Source of the DNA: Flavobacteriales bacterium | GTDB lineage: Bacteria; Bacteroidota; Bacteroidia; Flavobacteriales_D; Parvicellaceae | NCBI GenBank assembly: GCA_020635565.1 | Contig: JACJZN010000006.1 | Span: 744,001-808,000 of the forward strand | Length of the DNA: 64,000 nucleotides | Direction: 5' to 3' | Shown here: one piece after another, positions 1-9,166 of the stretch | Layout of the letters: each line of letters opens with the position of its first letter | How positions within the stretch are numbered: the stretch's first letter is position 1 | Notes under the pieces: generated by a model | Database searches by the model: none | What the model saw: the letters and a program-made list of their open reading frames with translations, nothing else | Told to the model about the DNA's origin: nothing | Program-made: the position numbers and the translations under genes

Positions 1-2
1 CT

Positions 3-182
3 GATTATGTACTGGGAAAAGATAAATTGGTGAATTACTTCGTTAGCGGGGAGATTCCTGCGGACTTTCCGAAGTATGATGCAAATCTGAGTAAAGAAGA
101 AAATGAAGAAATAGCTAAAACATGGGCTAAAAAGAACATAGATCTCTTTACAGAAGAAGCAAAGGCAAAATTCAACTTATAA
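3..182 (+). CDS. C-terminal end of an unidentified protein (partial)
   Basis: The open frame runs from the window edge to TAA at 180-182, giving about 59 C-terminal residues. They are rich in Lys and Glu and end in KFNL. The other two forward frames close quickly, and a strong hairpin terminator follows 24 nt after the stop, so this is a real gene end. I see no motif that names the family; its body lies outside the window. Confidence 0.7.
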   Translation, partial: DYVLGKDKLVNYFVSGEIPADFPKYDANLSKEENEEIAKTWAKKNIDLFTEEAKAKFNL

Positions 183-206
183 TTTCACAATTACTAAATA
201 AATGAA

Positions 207-235
207 AAGCTCAGTTATAAACTGGGCTTTTTTTT
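207..235 (+). terminator. Rho-independent terminator
   Basis: Stem AAGCTCAGT / ACTGGGCTT with one G-U pair and a 5-nt loop, followed by a run of eight T. It ends the partial gene at the window start. Confidence 0.85.
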
Positions 236-338
236 AGTAATTTACTGATTGGCAACAACTTCTAATATGATTATTAGGCATGATTTATGCAGCTAAACAT
301 AACAACTCCTTTATTTACGACATCTCAATCCGCTCATT

Positions 339-1907
339 ATGCCGACACTAACTCTTTATGCGAAGATTAAATATTTCTTGTTTATAATAACCATATTTAC
401 TTTCTCCTTCTCGTTGGGAATATCTCAAAGCACACAACTAAGTGGAGAACTTAATGGCATGTTAGTTAAAGGTGAATACGAAATCACAAGTGACATCTCA
501 ATTCCCTACGGACAATCCCTTATCATTCAGGCTGGCACCGTTTTATTGTTTCACCAGGATGTATCATTATATGTCAGTGGTGAAATACAAGCGTTGGGCA
601 CTTCTACAGACAGCATTAAGTTTACAACGATAGATAATTCTATAGGATGGAGCGGTCTTAAGTTCAATCCGAATTCCAGCTCAAACAGTAAAATCTCATT
701 TTGCTTGGTGGAATACAGCAACAAAAGCGGCATTGAAATCAACCATTGTAGTCCTGCGATTCTAAATTCACAAATAAGTCACAATGAGTTCTATTCAGAC
801 AATCAAACATGCGGAGGAGCAGGCGGTATTAGTATTATAGGAGGAAGTCCGTTGATAGAAAATACGGAAATTTCTTACAATGAATTAAAATATACTCACT
901 CTTTCAAAGAGGTCTTCTTTCAGGGATCGGGAGGTCTTATGACTAGTTGCGGAGGCACTTCTACTCTTAAGAATTGTAAAATACATCATAACAGCAGTGA
1001 TGAATTATGTAATAGTTCTGGTGGTGTCGGATGTGCCAGCAATAGCAACTTACTGATTATCAATGGGCAAATCAACTCCAATAAGGGTAAGTATGGCGGT
1101 GGTATCAGTTGTCAAACTGACGGATTGAGCATTTTTCATTCAACTATTGCGAATAATGAAGCTTCACACTTAGGGGGAGGCATACATATATCTGTATATT
1201 CTCCTTTCATTGTCAACTCTATTATTGCTCATAACATCTCAGATCGAGGCAATCAAATCTCCTATGGGTGCTCATGTTGTTCAAATTTCACATCACCTAA
1301 TCCAACCATTAAAAACTGTAATTTTGGTGAATACGACCCTCTAGCCTTCGAATATGAAGGCAGTTGCAACAACCTTCTTCAAGGTTTTCTTGATCTAAAT
1401 GAAATCAATGTAAATGGTGAACCTTGTGATATCTTTGGTAATATTTCCAGTTCTCCAAACTTTGTGGATGATGGAAATCATGACTACAATCTTCAACTAA
1501 ACAGCCCTTGTATTGATGCTGGTTGGAGCGCGCAAATTCAATCTCCATTCGACTTACAAGGACACTGCAGAAACTGGGATGGAAATGGTGATGGCTTCTC
1601 TCTGACCGACATGGGTGCCTACGAGTTTAGCTCAGATCAATTAGTTCAAACCATATTACAAGACAATTTGGAAAATGAATTCATTCTTTCACCCAATCCT
1701 ACAAGTGGATTGTTTTCTATTATAGATATCAATTCTGAATCCCCTAAATATACGGTTCAGATAGTTGACATAAATGGAATGATTTTATTTAAATCTGTTG
1801 AGGAAAGCCCTAGTCAAATTGATCTTTCTAACCTCTCTCCAGGTGTTTATTTTATACATATTTTCCTGAGTGAAAGAGTTTATACTAAAAGATTAATAAA
1901 AATATAG
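339..1907 (+). CDS. Secreted parallel beta-helix protein with T9SS sorting domain
   Basis: The protein has 522 residues. An N-terminal signal peptide (hydrophobic stretch about 10-28) would direct export. The middle, about 60-400, shows repeated short strands with Asn/Ser/Gly turns (ISHN-, ISYNE-, IHHNSS-, GGGI-type) typical of right-handed parallel beta-helices, and it closes with a DMGAYEF motif common at the end of such folds. Residues about 450-522 form a type A T9SS domain (SPNPTSG near its start, LSPGVYF and a Lys/Arg tail), so the protein should cross the outer membrane and be surface-attached or released. A Cys-rich patch (GCSCCSNF) is unusual. The ligand or substrate is unknown; carbohydrate binding or lysis is possible but not shown. 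Confidence 0.85.
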   Translation: MPTLTLYAKIKYFLFIITIFTFSFSLGISQSTQLSGELNGMLVKGEYEITSDISIPYGQSLIIQAGTVLLFHQDVSLYVSGEIQALGTSTDSIKFTTIDNSIGWSGLKFNPNSSSNSKISFCLVEYSNKSGIEINHCSPAILNSQISHNEFYSDNQTCGGAGGISIIGGSPLIENTEISYNELKYTHSFKEVFFQGSGGLMTSCGGTSTLKNCKIHHNSSDELCNSSGGVGCASNSNLLIINGQINSNKGKYGGGISCQTDGLSIFHSTIANNEASHLGGGIHISVYSPFIVNSIIAHNISDRGNQISYGCSCCSNFTSPNPTIKNCNFGEYDPLAFEYEGSCNNLLQGFLDLNEINVNGEPCDIFGNISSSPNFVDDGNHDYNLQLNSPCIDAGWSAQIQSPFDLQGHCRNWDGNGDGFSLTDMGAYEFSSDQLVQTILQDNLENEFILSPNPTSGLFSIIDINSESPKYTVQIVDINGMILFKSVEESPSQIDLSNLSPGVYFIHIFLSERVYTKRLIKI

Positions 1908-1913
1908 TATAAA

Positions 1914-2729
1914 CTATTCAACCGCATCAAGATCCACATCATCCAAAGAAAGGTTCGTTAACCCTTTCAAACCAGCCGCCAATTTTCTAAAGTATACCGC
2001 CAAAGATGTTTCACTCAACGGAATATCTACCGGAATGGTTAACGTGATTGGAATTTCAGCATCTACCGGCATCGCTCCATTAAAAGTGATTTTCGCCTGT
2101 TGTCGGATTGGCAACTGAACCGGCACCATCACATTAACAGGGATCTTCATATCAAGACCTACTGGAAGGGTATCAATGATCAACATCTCCACGGGTACTA
2201 CACTGTGTACTGGAAGTAATTCACTAAACCCTACATTCAATTGCTGATGAACAGGAATCTTACCTTGAATAGGAACTGAAGGCCCTCTTTGTCCAAAAAT
2301 TGGCATTTTAACTTTTTGATTCAACGGAATGGTATCGTTTACATCGATATTAACCCAATCTGTTACCTGAATGGTTGTGTCCAGTTTTATGTAATCCTTT
2401 ACTCCTATTTTGAATGGAACCAGCATCTCCTCACTAACGGGAATCTTTGCCGTAAAAGGTATCTCAGTATTTACCGTCATATCAATATTCACCACCAGTT
2501 CATCCATTACTGAGATATCAGACTGCAAAGGAATACTTTCATCCACTGTAACTTCAGTTATAATATGCTGAATTGCCATCTCTTCCATGATATCTCCCAC
2601 GGCTTGTAATCTTCGTTCAGTGACCTGTAGAACGATCAGTAAAGTAATGATCAATCCGATACTGATGAGCAGTAAAAATGATAAGACAGCAACAGTCCAC
2701 TTTTGAAACCTCGTCCAATTCTTTAGCAT
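1914..2729 (-). CDS. Single-pass membrane protein made of IPV-type repeats
   Basis: The protein has 271 residues from ATG at 2729. One membrane helix (about residues 12-38) is followed by a long extracytoplasmic region in which a hydrophobic-Pro-hydrophobic triplet (IPV, VPV, LPV, IPL and similar) occurs 18 times, separated by short alternating polar/hydrophobic segments. This suggests a regular all-beta repeat. The frame could begin at TTG 2762, but that TTG fits the -33 element of a promoter whose -7 box is at 2734-2741, so 2729 is chosen. It may form an elongated envelope scaffold. I do not recognise the family and assign no activity. Confidence 0.7.
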   Translation of the reverse strand: MLKNWTRFQKWTVAVLSFLLLISIGLIITLLIVLQVTERRLQAVGDIMEEMAIQHIITEVTVDESIPLQSDISVMDELVVNIDMTVNTEIPFTAKIPVSEEMLVPFKIGVKDYIKLDTTIQVTDWVNIDVNDTIPLNQKVKMPIFGQRGPSVPIQGKIPVHQQLNVGFSELLPVHSVVPVEMLIIDTLPVGLDMKIPVNVMVPVQLPIRQQAKITFNGAMPVDAEIPITLTIPVDIPLSETSLAVYFRKLAAGLKGLTNLSLDDVDLDAVE

Positions 2730-2733
2730 AACC

Positions 2734-2762
2734 CAAAGATAATCTAATAAATGAAATAACAA
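2734..2762 (-). promoter_or_regulatory. Bacteroidota promoter of the IPV-repeat gene
   Basis: Minus-strand TTG at 2762-2760, an 18-nt spacer, then TATCTTTG at 2741-2734, an exact match to the -7 consensus TAnnTTTG. Only 4 nt separate the -7 box from the ATG at 2729, which predicts a leaderless or nearly leaderless mRNA. Confidence 0.7.
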
Positions 2763-2857
2763 CGGAAGCTAATTCTGCCACACGCTATTCTGACCGTTCA
2801 CCAAAATCAGGAAAGTAGCAGTCAATATTTTTTTAATTTTACTAAAAATCTAAACCC

Positions 2858-3994
2858 ATGAAAAAACTCTCATTTTTTCTTTTGTTAATCCTGGTTATTT
2901 CTGGTTCGGCTCAAAACAAGAAATTCATTAGTTCTATTAAATCTGGTGATCCAAAAAAATTAGAAAAATTAAGTGCGCAATCAGATTATCAGGAGCAATT
3001 GAACTATCATCTGGTTTATGCAGTACATACATTTGACTCCTCTCTTCTTGACCTTTGCATCATGAAAGGAGCAGACCCATTAGCTGGTTGCAATGACTGT
3101 TTTGGACGGGATGCAATTACCGTTGCGCTTTACTACCAAAATTATTACGCCTACGAAAAACTTAAGCCGCTGTATGATTACAAGGAAAAATCTGACGAAC
3201 TAGGTTCGAACATTCTTCATGCAGCCGCTACCTGTAAGCCTAATATCCTTAAAGATGTGATAGAAACCTATCACCCACAATTCATTATTGGCGATGAAGG
3301 CTCTCCTCTGGTTTACAGCATTCGTGATTCTCTGTATTATATGGAAAATACAAAGATATTGCTAGATAATTATGGCAAAGAAAAAGAGATCATGATCCTC
3401 AATGAAAGAGATGCTGATTATGGAACTACTGTTTTATTCGATGCGACTTATTTCAACCATTTTGACCTTGTAAAACTTTTGGTTGAATTTGGATTTAGTC
3501 CATTTACGACTTCAATCGATGTTTCGGAAGAAGATTTCAGTGCAGATTATGTTGGAAGTCCTTTCTTAGCCTCATTCATTCACGATGATCATAAAATCTA
3601 TGATTATTATAGAACATTAAATTATGATTTCGGCAAATTCAAAAACTGGCAATTCTTGGAAAATGAAGATGAGACCATTCTAATTGAGGGCTACGAATAC
3701 CCTGTGATCTATTCAAGTATTGCATTTTTCATCTGTCAAAACACCAATGAAGAATTTGTCAAATCAATCGAAAATGAGTTTGAAGTAGATTATAACGTTG
3801 TTGATTTTATCGAATACGATACACCTATGCTTTTTGCTGTTGCCGACAATAATAAAATGATGGTGAAAAGGATATTGGATCAGGATTGGAACGGATTATA
3901 TTACAAAACAGCTTTAAAATGGTCTGAAGATAAAGGAATAGATCCAGAGATCCATGAACTATTAGAGACCTATGTCAACCAAAATATTAAATGA
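2858..3994 (+). CDS. Secreted ankyrin-repeat-like protein
   Basis: The protein has 378 residues with a signal peptide ending near GSAQ (residues 1-18). The body shows degenerate ankyrin-like units: LDLCIMKGADPLAG, GSNILHAAATCKP, GTTVLFDATYFNHFDLVKLLVEFG and DTPMLFAVADNNKMMVKRIL. Such repeats usually mediate protein-protein contacts; here the protein would act in the periplasm or at the surface. Its TGA is followed directly by the kynU promoter box, so the two genes may be transcribed separately. No catalytic motif is seen. Confidence 0.7.
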   Translation: MKKLSFFLLLILVISGSAQNKKFISSIKSGDPKKLEKLSAQSDYQEQLNYHLVYAVHTFDSSLLDLCIMKGADPLAGCNDCFGRDAITVALYYQNYYAYEKLKPLYDYKEKSDELGSNILHAAATCKPNILKDVIETYHPQFIIGDEGSPLVYSIRDSLYYMENTKILLDNYGKEKEIMILNERDADYGTTVLFDATYFNHFDLVKLLVEFGFSPFTTSIDVSEEDFSADYVGSPFLASFIHDDHKIYDYYRTLNYDFGKFKNWQFLENEDETILIEGYEYPVIYSSIAFFICQNTNEEFVKSIENEFEVDYNVVDFIEYDTPMLFAVADNNKMMVKRILDQDWNGLYYKTALKWSEDKGIDPEIHELLETYVNQNIK

Positions 3995-4002
3995 TACTTT
4001 TG
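3995..4002 (+). promoter_or_regulatory. -7 box for kynU
   Basis: TACTTTTG, an exact TAnnTTTG match, begins immediately after the ankyrin gene stop and lies 17 nt before ATG 4020. No TTG is seen at the usual -33 spacing. It argues for the start at 4020 rather than the in-frame ATG at 3972, which lies upstream of the box. Confidence 0.55.
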
Positions 4003-4019
4003 CATTGAATTTAAACAAA

Positions 4020-5297
4020 ATGAATTACCAGAATACATTAGATTTTGCCAGAAAAATGGATCAGGAAGATGAACTTAGAAGTTATCGTGATCGATTCCTT
4101 TTTCCAACGTTCACGAAAAATCCAGTAGTTTACTTTACAGGAAACTCATTAGGTCTTCAACCAAAATCTACTAGAGAATACATCAACCAGGAGCTAGATG
4201 ACTGGGCTAAATGGGGAGTTGAAGGTCATTTTCATGCTAAGAACCCATGGATGCCTTATCATGAAATACTAACCGAACAAACAGCAAGAATAGTTGGAGC
4301 AAAACCAGCGGAAGTTGTAGTTACACATAGTTTAACTACTAATCTTCACTTGCTGATGGTATCCTTCTACCAACCAAAAGGCAATCGGTATAAAATATTG
4401 TGTGAAGCTAAGGCATTTCCTTCAGATCAATATGCTCTTCAATCTCAGGTCAAATTTCATGGTTATGAACCAAATGATGCATTGATTCAGATTGCACCGA
4501 GGGAAGGAGAACATACAGTGAGAATGGAGGACGTTAAACTCTTGATAGAACAACACAAAGATGAGATCGCTTTGATCATGATCGGAGGGGTGAATTATTA
4601 CACAGGACAACTGTGGGATATGAAATCCATTACAGAATGGGGTCATCAAGCGGGAGCAATTGTTGGTTTTGATTTGGCTCATGCTGCTGGTAATATCCAT
4701 CTTCATCTGAATCAGTGGGGTGTTGATTTTGCGGCTTGGTGTGGATATAAATACCTGAACTCAAGTCCAGGAGGAGTAAGTGGAATGTTTGTTCATGAAA
4801 GACACCTTACTAATGAGAATCTTCACCGATTTGCAGGATGGTGGGGACAGGACAAAGCTACTCGGTTCCTCATGGAAGAGAATTTCAAACCTATCCCAAC
4901 GGCAGAAGCCTGGCAATTAAGCAATGCTCCGGTTTTAGGAATGGCTGCTCATAAAGCTTCGCTTGACATTTTTGATGAAGTCGGCATGGAGAAGCTTTGT
5001 GCTAAAAGAAACGTATTGACGGGCTACCTAGAGTTCATTATAGATGATATTTCCGATCGCTATGATAGTGTTCAATTTGAGATCATTACCCCTCGAGATA
5101 AAACTCAAAGAGGTGCTCAACTTTCCATTCTAGCGCATGGTCAAGGCAAGTCTCTTTTTGATTACATTAGTGAAGAAGGAGTTGTTGCAGACTGGAGAGA
5201 ACCCAACGTGATACGAATTGCTCCGGCTCCGTTATACAATAACTTTGAGGATGTTTATCGTTTTGGTCAGATCCTAGAAAGCTACCTAAAACAATAA
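4020..5297 (+). CDS. kynU: Kynureninase
   Basis: A PLP-dependent fold-type I enzyme of about 425 residues, the normal kynureninase length. It cleaves L-kynurenine or 3-hydroxykynurenine to anthranilate or 3-hydroxyanthranilate plus alanine in tryptophan catabolism or de novo NAD synthesis. Visible motifs are YFTGNSLGLQPK near the N-terminus, GFDLAHAAGN (PLP-binding Asp) and CGYKYLNSSPG with the Schiff-base Lys. The start MNYQNTLDFA matches family N-termini; the upstream ATG at 3972 lies inside the ankyrin gene and before the -7 box. No other tryptophan-degradation gene is adjacent. Confidence 0.93.
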   Translation: MNYQNTLDFARKMDQEDELRSYRDRFLFPTFTKNPVVYFTGNSLGLQPKSTREYINQELDDWAKWGVEGHFHAKNPWMPYHEILTEQTARIVGAKPAEVVVTHSLTTNLHLLMVSFYQPKGNRYKILCEAKAFPSDQYALQSQVKFHGYEPNDALIQIAPREGEHTVRMEDVKLLIEQHKDEIALIMIGGVNYYTGQLWDMKSITEWGHQAGAIVGFDLAHAAGNIHLHLNQWGVDFAAWCGYKYLNSSPGGVSGMFVHERHLTNENLHRFAGWWGQDKATRFLMEENFKPIPTAEAWQLSNAPVLGMAAHKASLDIFDEVGMEKLCAKRNVLTGYLEFIIDDISDRYDSVQFEIITPRDKTQRGAQLSILAHGQGKSLFDYISEEGVVADWREPNVIRIAPAPLYNNFEDVYRFGQILESYLKQ

Positions 5298-5298
5298 C

Positions 5299-5472
5299 AT
5301 GGAGAATATTAGTTCACAAGACACTATTCAATTGGCACTTACAGCCATATTTGTTCTCATCGCTGCAATGGTGCTATGGAAATTGAGTGGATTAATCAAA
5401 CGAGGCAGAAAAGAACCTAAAAAAAGTACTTACTTCAGGAATAGTATGAAGGAAAGACAGAACAAGTTATAA
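5299..5472 (+). CDS. Small single-helix membrane protein, 57 aa
   Basis: An ORF of 57 codons begins at ATG 5299, 1 nt after the kynU stop, and ends with TAA at 5470-5472, 9 nt before natA. The protein has a short acidic/polar N-terminus, one membrane helix (about residues 11-30) and a strongly basic tail (RGRKEPKK, ending KERQNKL). The layout and tight spacing support a real gene in the kynU-natAB transcript. The role is unknown. Confidence 0.6.
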   Translation: MENISSQDTIQLALTAIFVLIAAMVLWKLSGLIKRGRKEPKKSTYFRNSMKERQNKL

Positions 5473-5481
5473 GCAAACACT

Positions 5482-6471
5482 ATGTCAAACGAAATCATTT
5501 TCAAGGCAGAAAATATTGTTAAACGCTATGCAGCGCATACTGCGCTGGATAATGTAAGCATTGAAGTCCCAAGACAATCGGTATATGGTCTTCTAGGTCC
5601 AAATGGAGCTGGAAAAACCAGTTTGATCAGGATCATCAATCAGATTACTGCACCAGATAGCGGAGCTGTATATCTTAATGGTGAAAGATTGAAAAGAGAA
5701 CACATTTCTCAAATTGGATATTTACCAGAAGAAAGAGGCTTGTACAAGAAGATGAAAGTAGGTGAACAAGCGTTGTACCTTGCCCGCCTGAAAGGGATGG
5801 ACAAAAAAGAAGCTAAAGCAGCCTTGGACGAGTGGTTCAAAAAATTTGATATTGCCGCTTGGTGGGATAAAAAAGTGGAAGAACTATCTAAAGGAATGGC
5901 TCAAAAGATCCAGTTCATTACTACTGTGATGCACAAACCAAAACTACTTATCCTGGATGAACCTTTCAGCGGTTTCGACCCGATCAATACCAATCTGGTA
6001 AAAAACGAGATCCTAAAGTTGAGAGACGAGGGAACTACCATAATTCTATCAACTCATAACATGGGTTCAGTGGAAGAAATATGTGATCACATAACTTTGA
6101 TCAATAAAAGTAAAAAGGTTTTGGATGGAAAATTGACAGATATCAAAGCTCAATTTACGGATGAAGAATACCAAATTGAATTCAAAGGAAATGTAGTAGC
6201 CTTTGCCAATGCTGTTTGGGGCGGTTGGGAATTGGTGAATCGAGAGCAGATGGGTGAGCATCATTTTATGGCTACGATTAAATTGATGGAAGGAAATAAT
6301 CTTACCAATTATCTCAAATCGATTCTTGATCACGTGGAGATACTCAGTGTAAATAAAAGAGTTCCATCCATGAATGAGATCTTTATTAAAGCAGTTGCAC
6401 AAAAAGATAATGTATCCCCAGACGAAGTAGAACAAAGTTTAAACCAGGAAAACACAGAAGAAAATGAGTAA
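5482..6471 (+). CDS. ABC transporter ATP-binding protein, NatA/YhaQ type
   Basis: The protein has 329 residues. Walker A GPNGAGKT at 39-46, signature LSKGM at 135-139 and Walker B LLILDEP at 155-161 are all intact, so it should hydrolyse ATP. The C-terminal about 90 residues form the extra domain typical of NatA/YhaQ-like ATPases. It overlaps the permease gene at 6464 by 8 nt, so the two are translationally coupled and form one exporter. The substrate is unknown; sodium, peptide or lipid export are known for relatives. Confidence 0.9.
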   Translation: MSNEIIFKAENIVKRYAAHTALDNVSIEVPRQSVYGLLGPNGAGKTSLIRIINQITAPDSGAVYLNGERLKREHISQIGYLPEERGLYKKMKVGEQALYLARLKGMDKKEAKAALDEWFKKFDIAAWWDKKVEELSKGMAQKIQFITTVMHKPKLLILDEPFSGFDPINTNLVKNEILKLRDEGTTIILSTHNMGSVEEICDHITLINKSKKVLDGKLTDIKAQFTDEEYQIEFKGNVVAFANAVWGGWELVNREQMGEHHFMATIKLMEGNNLTNYLKSILDHVEILSVNKRVPSMNEIFIKAVAQKDNVSPDEVEQSLNQENTEENE

Positions 6472-7867
6472 GATCGGATTAATCATCAAACGTGAATACA
6501 GCAGCAGGGTTAAGAAGAAATCCTTCATCATCATGACGATTCTGGTTCCAATACTTGCGGCCGGTTTTTTAATCGGAGCTATGATATTGGGAATGCCTGA
6601 GGACAGAGATCTTTCGATTAAAGTAATTGATGATAGTCTTATCGTTGGACAGAATCTTCATATTTCACAACACAATGAAACTGAAAACAAGAACAATCCT
6701 TTTGCTGATCCAGAGGCTCATTTAAAGAGTAAAATAACCTATAAACCTGATATTAAATTAACCCTGGATGAGGCTAGAGCTCTGCTTGACAGCGACCAAG
6801 CCAATTTCGATATGATACTCTACATACCTGAGAATATCCTAGTTTCCAACGTGGTAAAACTTTACTACAAAGAAATGCCGAATTCAAAAGCTCAGGCTAG
6901 TATCATGGATAATATTAATGAGACCATAGAAATTCTTAAAGTCAAAGAAGCGAATATGGACTATCAATATTATAAGAGCATCAAAACTCAAGTTGCCGTT
7001 CATACCATAGATAATAAATCAGAATCAGATCAGGATTCTCAAATAGAGATCAAAGCTGGAATTGGATTTGCATTAGGCTTGATGATCTACATGTTTATCT
7101 TCATTTATGGCGTACAAGTTATGAAAGGAGTGATCGAAGAGAAAACAAACCGTATTGTTGAAGTGATCGTATCCTCTGTAAAACCTTTTGAACTAATGAT
7201 GGGCAAGATCATCGGCATCATGTTGGTGGGGCTAACTCAGTTTGCAATGTGGGTTGTTCTAATTGGAATTTTCTCTACACTGGTAATGCCTTTTATGTTG
7301 CCGGATGGTTATGATGTGGGGACCTTGGCAGGTGAGATGAATGGACCACACACTACAGCAGAGGTCGCAAATGCAATGGGACAACAGGATCAAGTAATCA
7401 TGCAAGATAATGAGATCATCAATTTCCTGTTTACACAGGTTCCCTGGGGATCATTGATCGCTATTTTCCTGTTCTTTTTTATTGGTGGATATTTATTATA
7501 TGGATCGCTGATGGCGGCAATTGGCGCAGCAGTTGATAGCGAAACAGATACCCAACAATTCATGCTTCCAGTCACTTTGCCTCTGGTATTTGCCTACCTG
7601 ATATCAGTGATGGGTATGCAGGATCCGAATAGTACTGTGATGCAATGGTGCAGTCAGATCCCATTTACGTCACCGGTTGTAATGCTAGTTAGATACAGTG
7701 CCAACGCAGGAGAAGGCATGACGCTTTCTCTAATTACTAGTATGTTACTTTTGATCGTTACATTTATTGGAACGACCTGGTTGGCTGGAAAGATCTATCG
7801 CACAGGCATTTTGATGTATGGAAAAAAAGTGACTTATAAGGAACTTTTCAAATGGTTGAAATATTAA
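6464..7867 (+). CDS. ABC-2 type permease, NatB/YhaP type
   Basis: The protein has 467 residues. One membrane helix lies near residues 20-42, followed by a soluble extracytoplasmic domain of about 160 residues and then a cluster of five or six helices (about 200-455). The motif GVIEEKTNRIVEVIVSSVKP before the second helix block is characteristic of NatB-like permeases. It forms the membrane part of the exporter with the upstream ATPase. Its stop is 9 nt from the sigma-factor start, so read-through into the regulatory operon is likely. Confidence 0.88.
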   Translation: MSKIGLIIKREYSSRVKKKSFIIMTILVPILAAGFLIGAMILGMPEDRDLSIKVIDDSLIVGQNLHISQHNETENKNNPFADPEAHLKSKITYKPDIKLTLDEARALLDSDQANFDMILYIPENILVSNVVKLYYKEMPNSKAQASIMDNINETIEILKVKEANMDYQYYKSIKTQVAVHTIDNKSESDQDSQIEIKAGIGFALGLMIYMFIFIYGVQVMKGVIEEKTNRIVEVIVSSVKPFELMMGKIIGIMLVGLTQFAMWVVLIGIFSTLVMPFMLPDGYDVGTLAGEMNGPHTTAEVANAMGQQDQVIMQDNEIINFLFTQVPWGSLIAIFLFFFIGGYLLYGSLMAAIGAAVDSETDTQQFMLPVTLPLVFAYLISVMGMQDPNSTVMQWCSQIPFTSPVVMLVRYSANAGEGMTLSLITSMLLLIVTFIGTTWLAGKIYRTGILMYGKKVTYKELFKWLKY

Positions 7868-7876
7868 AATCTTTCG

Positions 7877-8401
7877 TTGGAATTTAACCAACTATACTAT
7901 GATCACAAAGATCTGGTTTATAACCTGGCTTTAAAATATCTTCAGAACGTTGAAGATGCGGAAGAAGTAACTCAGGATGTTTTTGTTTCTTTATTTGCAA
8001 AAGCGGAACAGTTTGAGCAGAAAGCACAAATGAGCACCTATGTTTATCGTATTACGATTAATAAATCCCTTGATTTCATTAAAGCTAGGAACGCAAAAAA
8101 AAGACAGGGATTTCTTAGTTCACTTTTCAGATCAGGAAATCAAGAAGCTATTTTCATACAAGATCACTTTAATCATCCTGGTGTTGAACTGGAGTCCAAA
8201 GAGGAAGTTTCCTTTATTATGAACTGCATCAACCAATTACCAGATAGTCAAAAAACAGCTCTAATTCTGCATAAACTTGAAGATAAATCACAAATGGAAA
8301 TTTCGGAAATAATGGAAACCACTCCAAAAGCAATTGAATCTTTAGTCCAGAGAGCAAAGAATAACTTAAAAAAAATTATGGATCAAGCGAAGGATAAATA
8401 A
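7877..8401 (+). CDS. ECF-type RNA polymerase sigma factor
   Basis: The protein has 174 residues. The region 2 signature is clear (FNQLYYDHKDLVYNLALKYL, then DAEEVTQDVFVSLF), and region 4 follows (LPDSQKTALILHKLEDKSQMEISEIM, then KAIESLVQRAKNNLKK). It would direct polymerase to a small regulon. The only start that keeps region 2 complete is TTG at 7877. The next gene encodes a short membrane protein of anti-sigma type and the third a metal-sensor-like protein, so release of this factor probably responds to an envelope signal. Confidence 0.9.
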   Translation: MEFNQLYYDHKDLVYNLALKYLQNVEDAEEVTQDVFVSLFAKAEQFEQKAQMSTYVYRITINKSLDFIKARNAKKRQGFLSSLFRSGNQEAIFIQDHFNHPGVELESKEEVSFIMNCINQLPDSQKTALILHKLEDKSQMEISEIMETTPKAIESLVQRAKNNLKKIMDQAKDK

Positions 8402-8426
8402 ATCCTTGTCGTCTAAATAACTGAAG

Positions 8427-8711
8427 ATGCAAGAAATTGATAACATATTAGACCAAACAAAGAAACAAATTAAGCGAGTAGAAGCGCCTGATTATATCTT
8501 AACGAGAGTACGACAAGAGTTCGAAAATCTGAAAGAGGTTGCCACTCCAAAATTTATCTGGAGTGCGGTCTTCGCTACCATGTTGCTCTTACTTTTAAAT
8601 ATTTACGTAATTGGTCAAAATAGAACTTACACCATTTCTGAAACCGAGATTAATCCTGAAATGGAAGAAATAATGGCTTCATCCTCAAATCAATTGTACG
8701 GAGATGAATAA
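8427..8711 (+). CDS. Short membrane anti-sigma-like protein (CnrY-like position)
   Basis: The protein has 94 residues: a cytoplasmic N-terminal half with amphipathic helices (about 1-40), one membrane helix (about 44-62) and a 30-residue outside tail. It sits 25 nt behind the ECF sigma gene and overlaps the sensor gene by 8 nt. Size, topology and order match CnrY, the short anti-sigma factor of the CnrYXH system, but no zinc-binding HxxxCxxC motif is present and the sequence itself is not diagnostic. Sequestration of the upstream sigma factor is inferred. Confidence 0.65.
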   Translation: MQEIDNILDQTKKQIKRVEAPDYILTRVRQEFENLKEVATPKFIWSAVFATMLLLLLNIYVIGQNRTYTISETEINPEMEEIMASSSNQLYGDE

Positions 8712-9162
8712 ATCAAAAGTATATATCATCATCATCATTTTATTGTTGATCTGCAACGGTCTATTGAGTTTTTTTCTATTCAGTAAGCCACTGCCTCCAG
8801 GACCACCTCCATTTAAATCTCCAAAAGAGGTTATTGCAAAAGAATTACATTTTTCACAACAGCAGATTAGCGAATACAATGTACTTATCAAGGCTCATCA
8901 ATCTGAGATCAAAAACATAGATGAGGAACTAAGATTATTGAAAGACTCTCTGTTTACTTCTATTCTCAAAGACAATAGTGAATTAGCCGCTGAGGAAGTA
9001 GCTGATAAAATCGCTCAGACGCAGAAGAAAATTGAATTACTTCATGTTCAACACTTAATGGCAATCAAAGACATGTGTACGACTGAACAAAAAGTTCTTT
9101 TTGATGATTTAGTAAAAGATTTTGGAAAGATCTTTCGTCCTCATCCGCCTAAAAAAAAGTAA
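8704..9162 (+). CDS. ZraP/CnrX-like periplasmic metal-sensor-type protein
   Basis: The protein has 152 residues. An N-terminal membrane anchor (about 5-24) is followed by a Pro-rich segment (PLPPGPPPF) and a helical hairpin of the Spy/CpxP/ZraP/CnrX kind. Potential metal ligands are KAHQSEI in the first helix and HVQHLMAIKDMCTTEQ near the end, close to the H..M..C-TPEQ pattern of heavy-metal sensors. It overlaps the anti-sigma-like gene by 8 nt and precedes mbnP by 4 nt. In CnrYXH the equivalent protein senses Ni/Co; the metal here is unknown, though the neighbours point to copper. Confidence 0.72.
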   Translation: MNKSKVYIIIIILLLICNGLLSFFLFSKPLPPGPPPFKSPKEVIAKELHFSQQQISEYNVLIKAHQSEIKNIDEELRLLKDSLFTSILKDNSELAAEEVADKIAQTQKKIELLHVQHLMAIKDMCTTEQKVLFDDLVKDFGKIFRPHPPKKK

Positions 9163-9166
9163 TCAA

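Noticed and set aside
3972..4019. Upstream in-frame ATG extending kynureninase by 16 residues
   Set aside because: It lies inside the ankyrin gene and before an exact -7 box; the 4020 start matches family N-termini.
9122..9166. Longer N-terminus for MbnP
   Set aside because: It overlaps the sensor gene and hides the signal peptide that begins at 9167.
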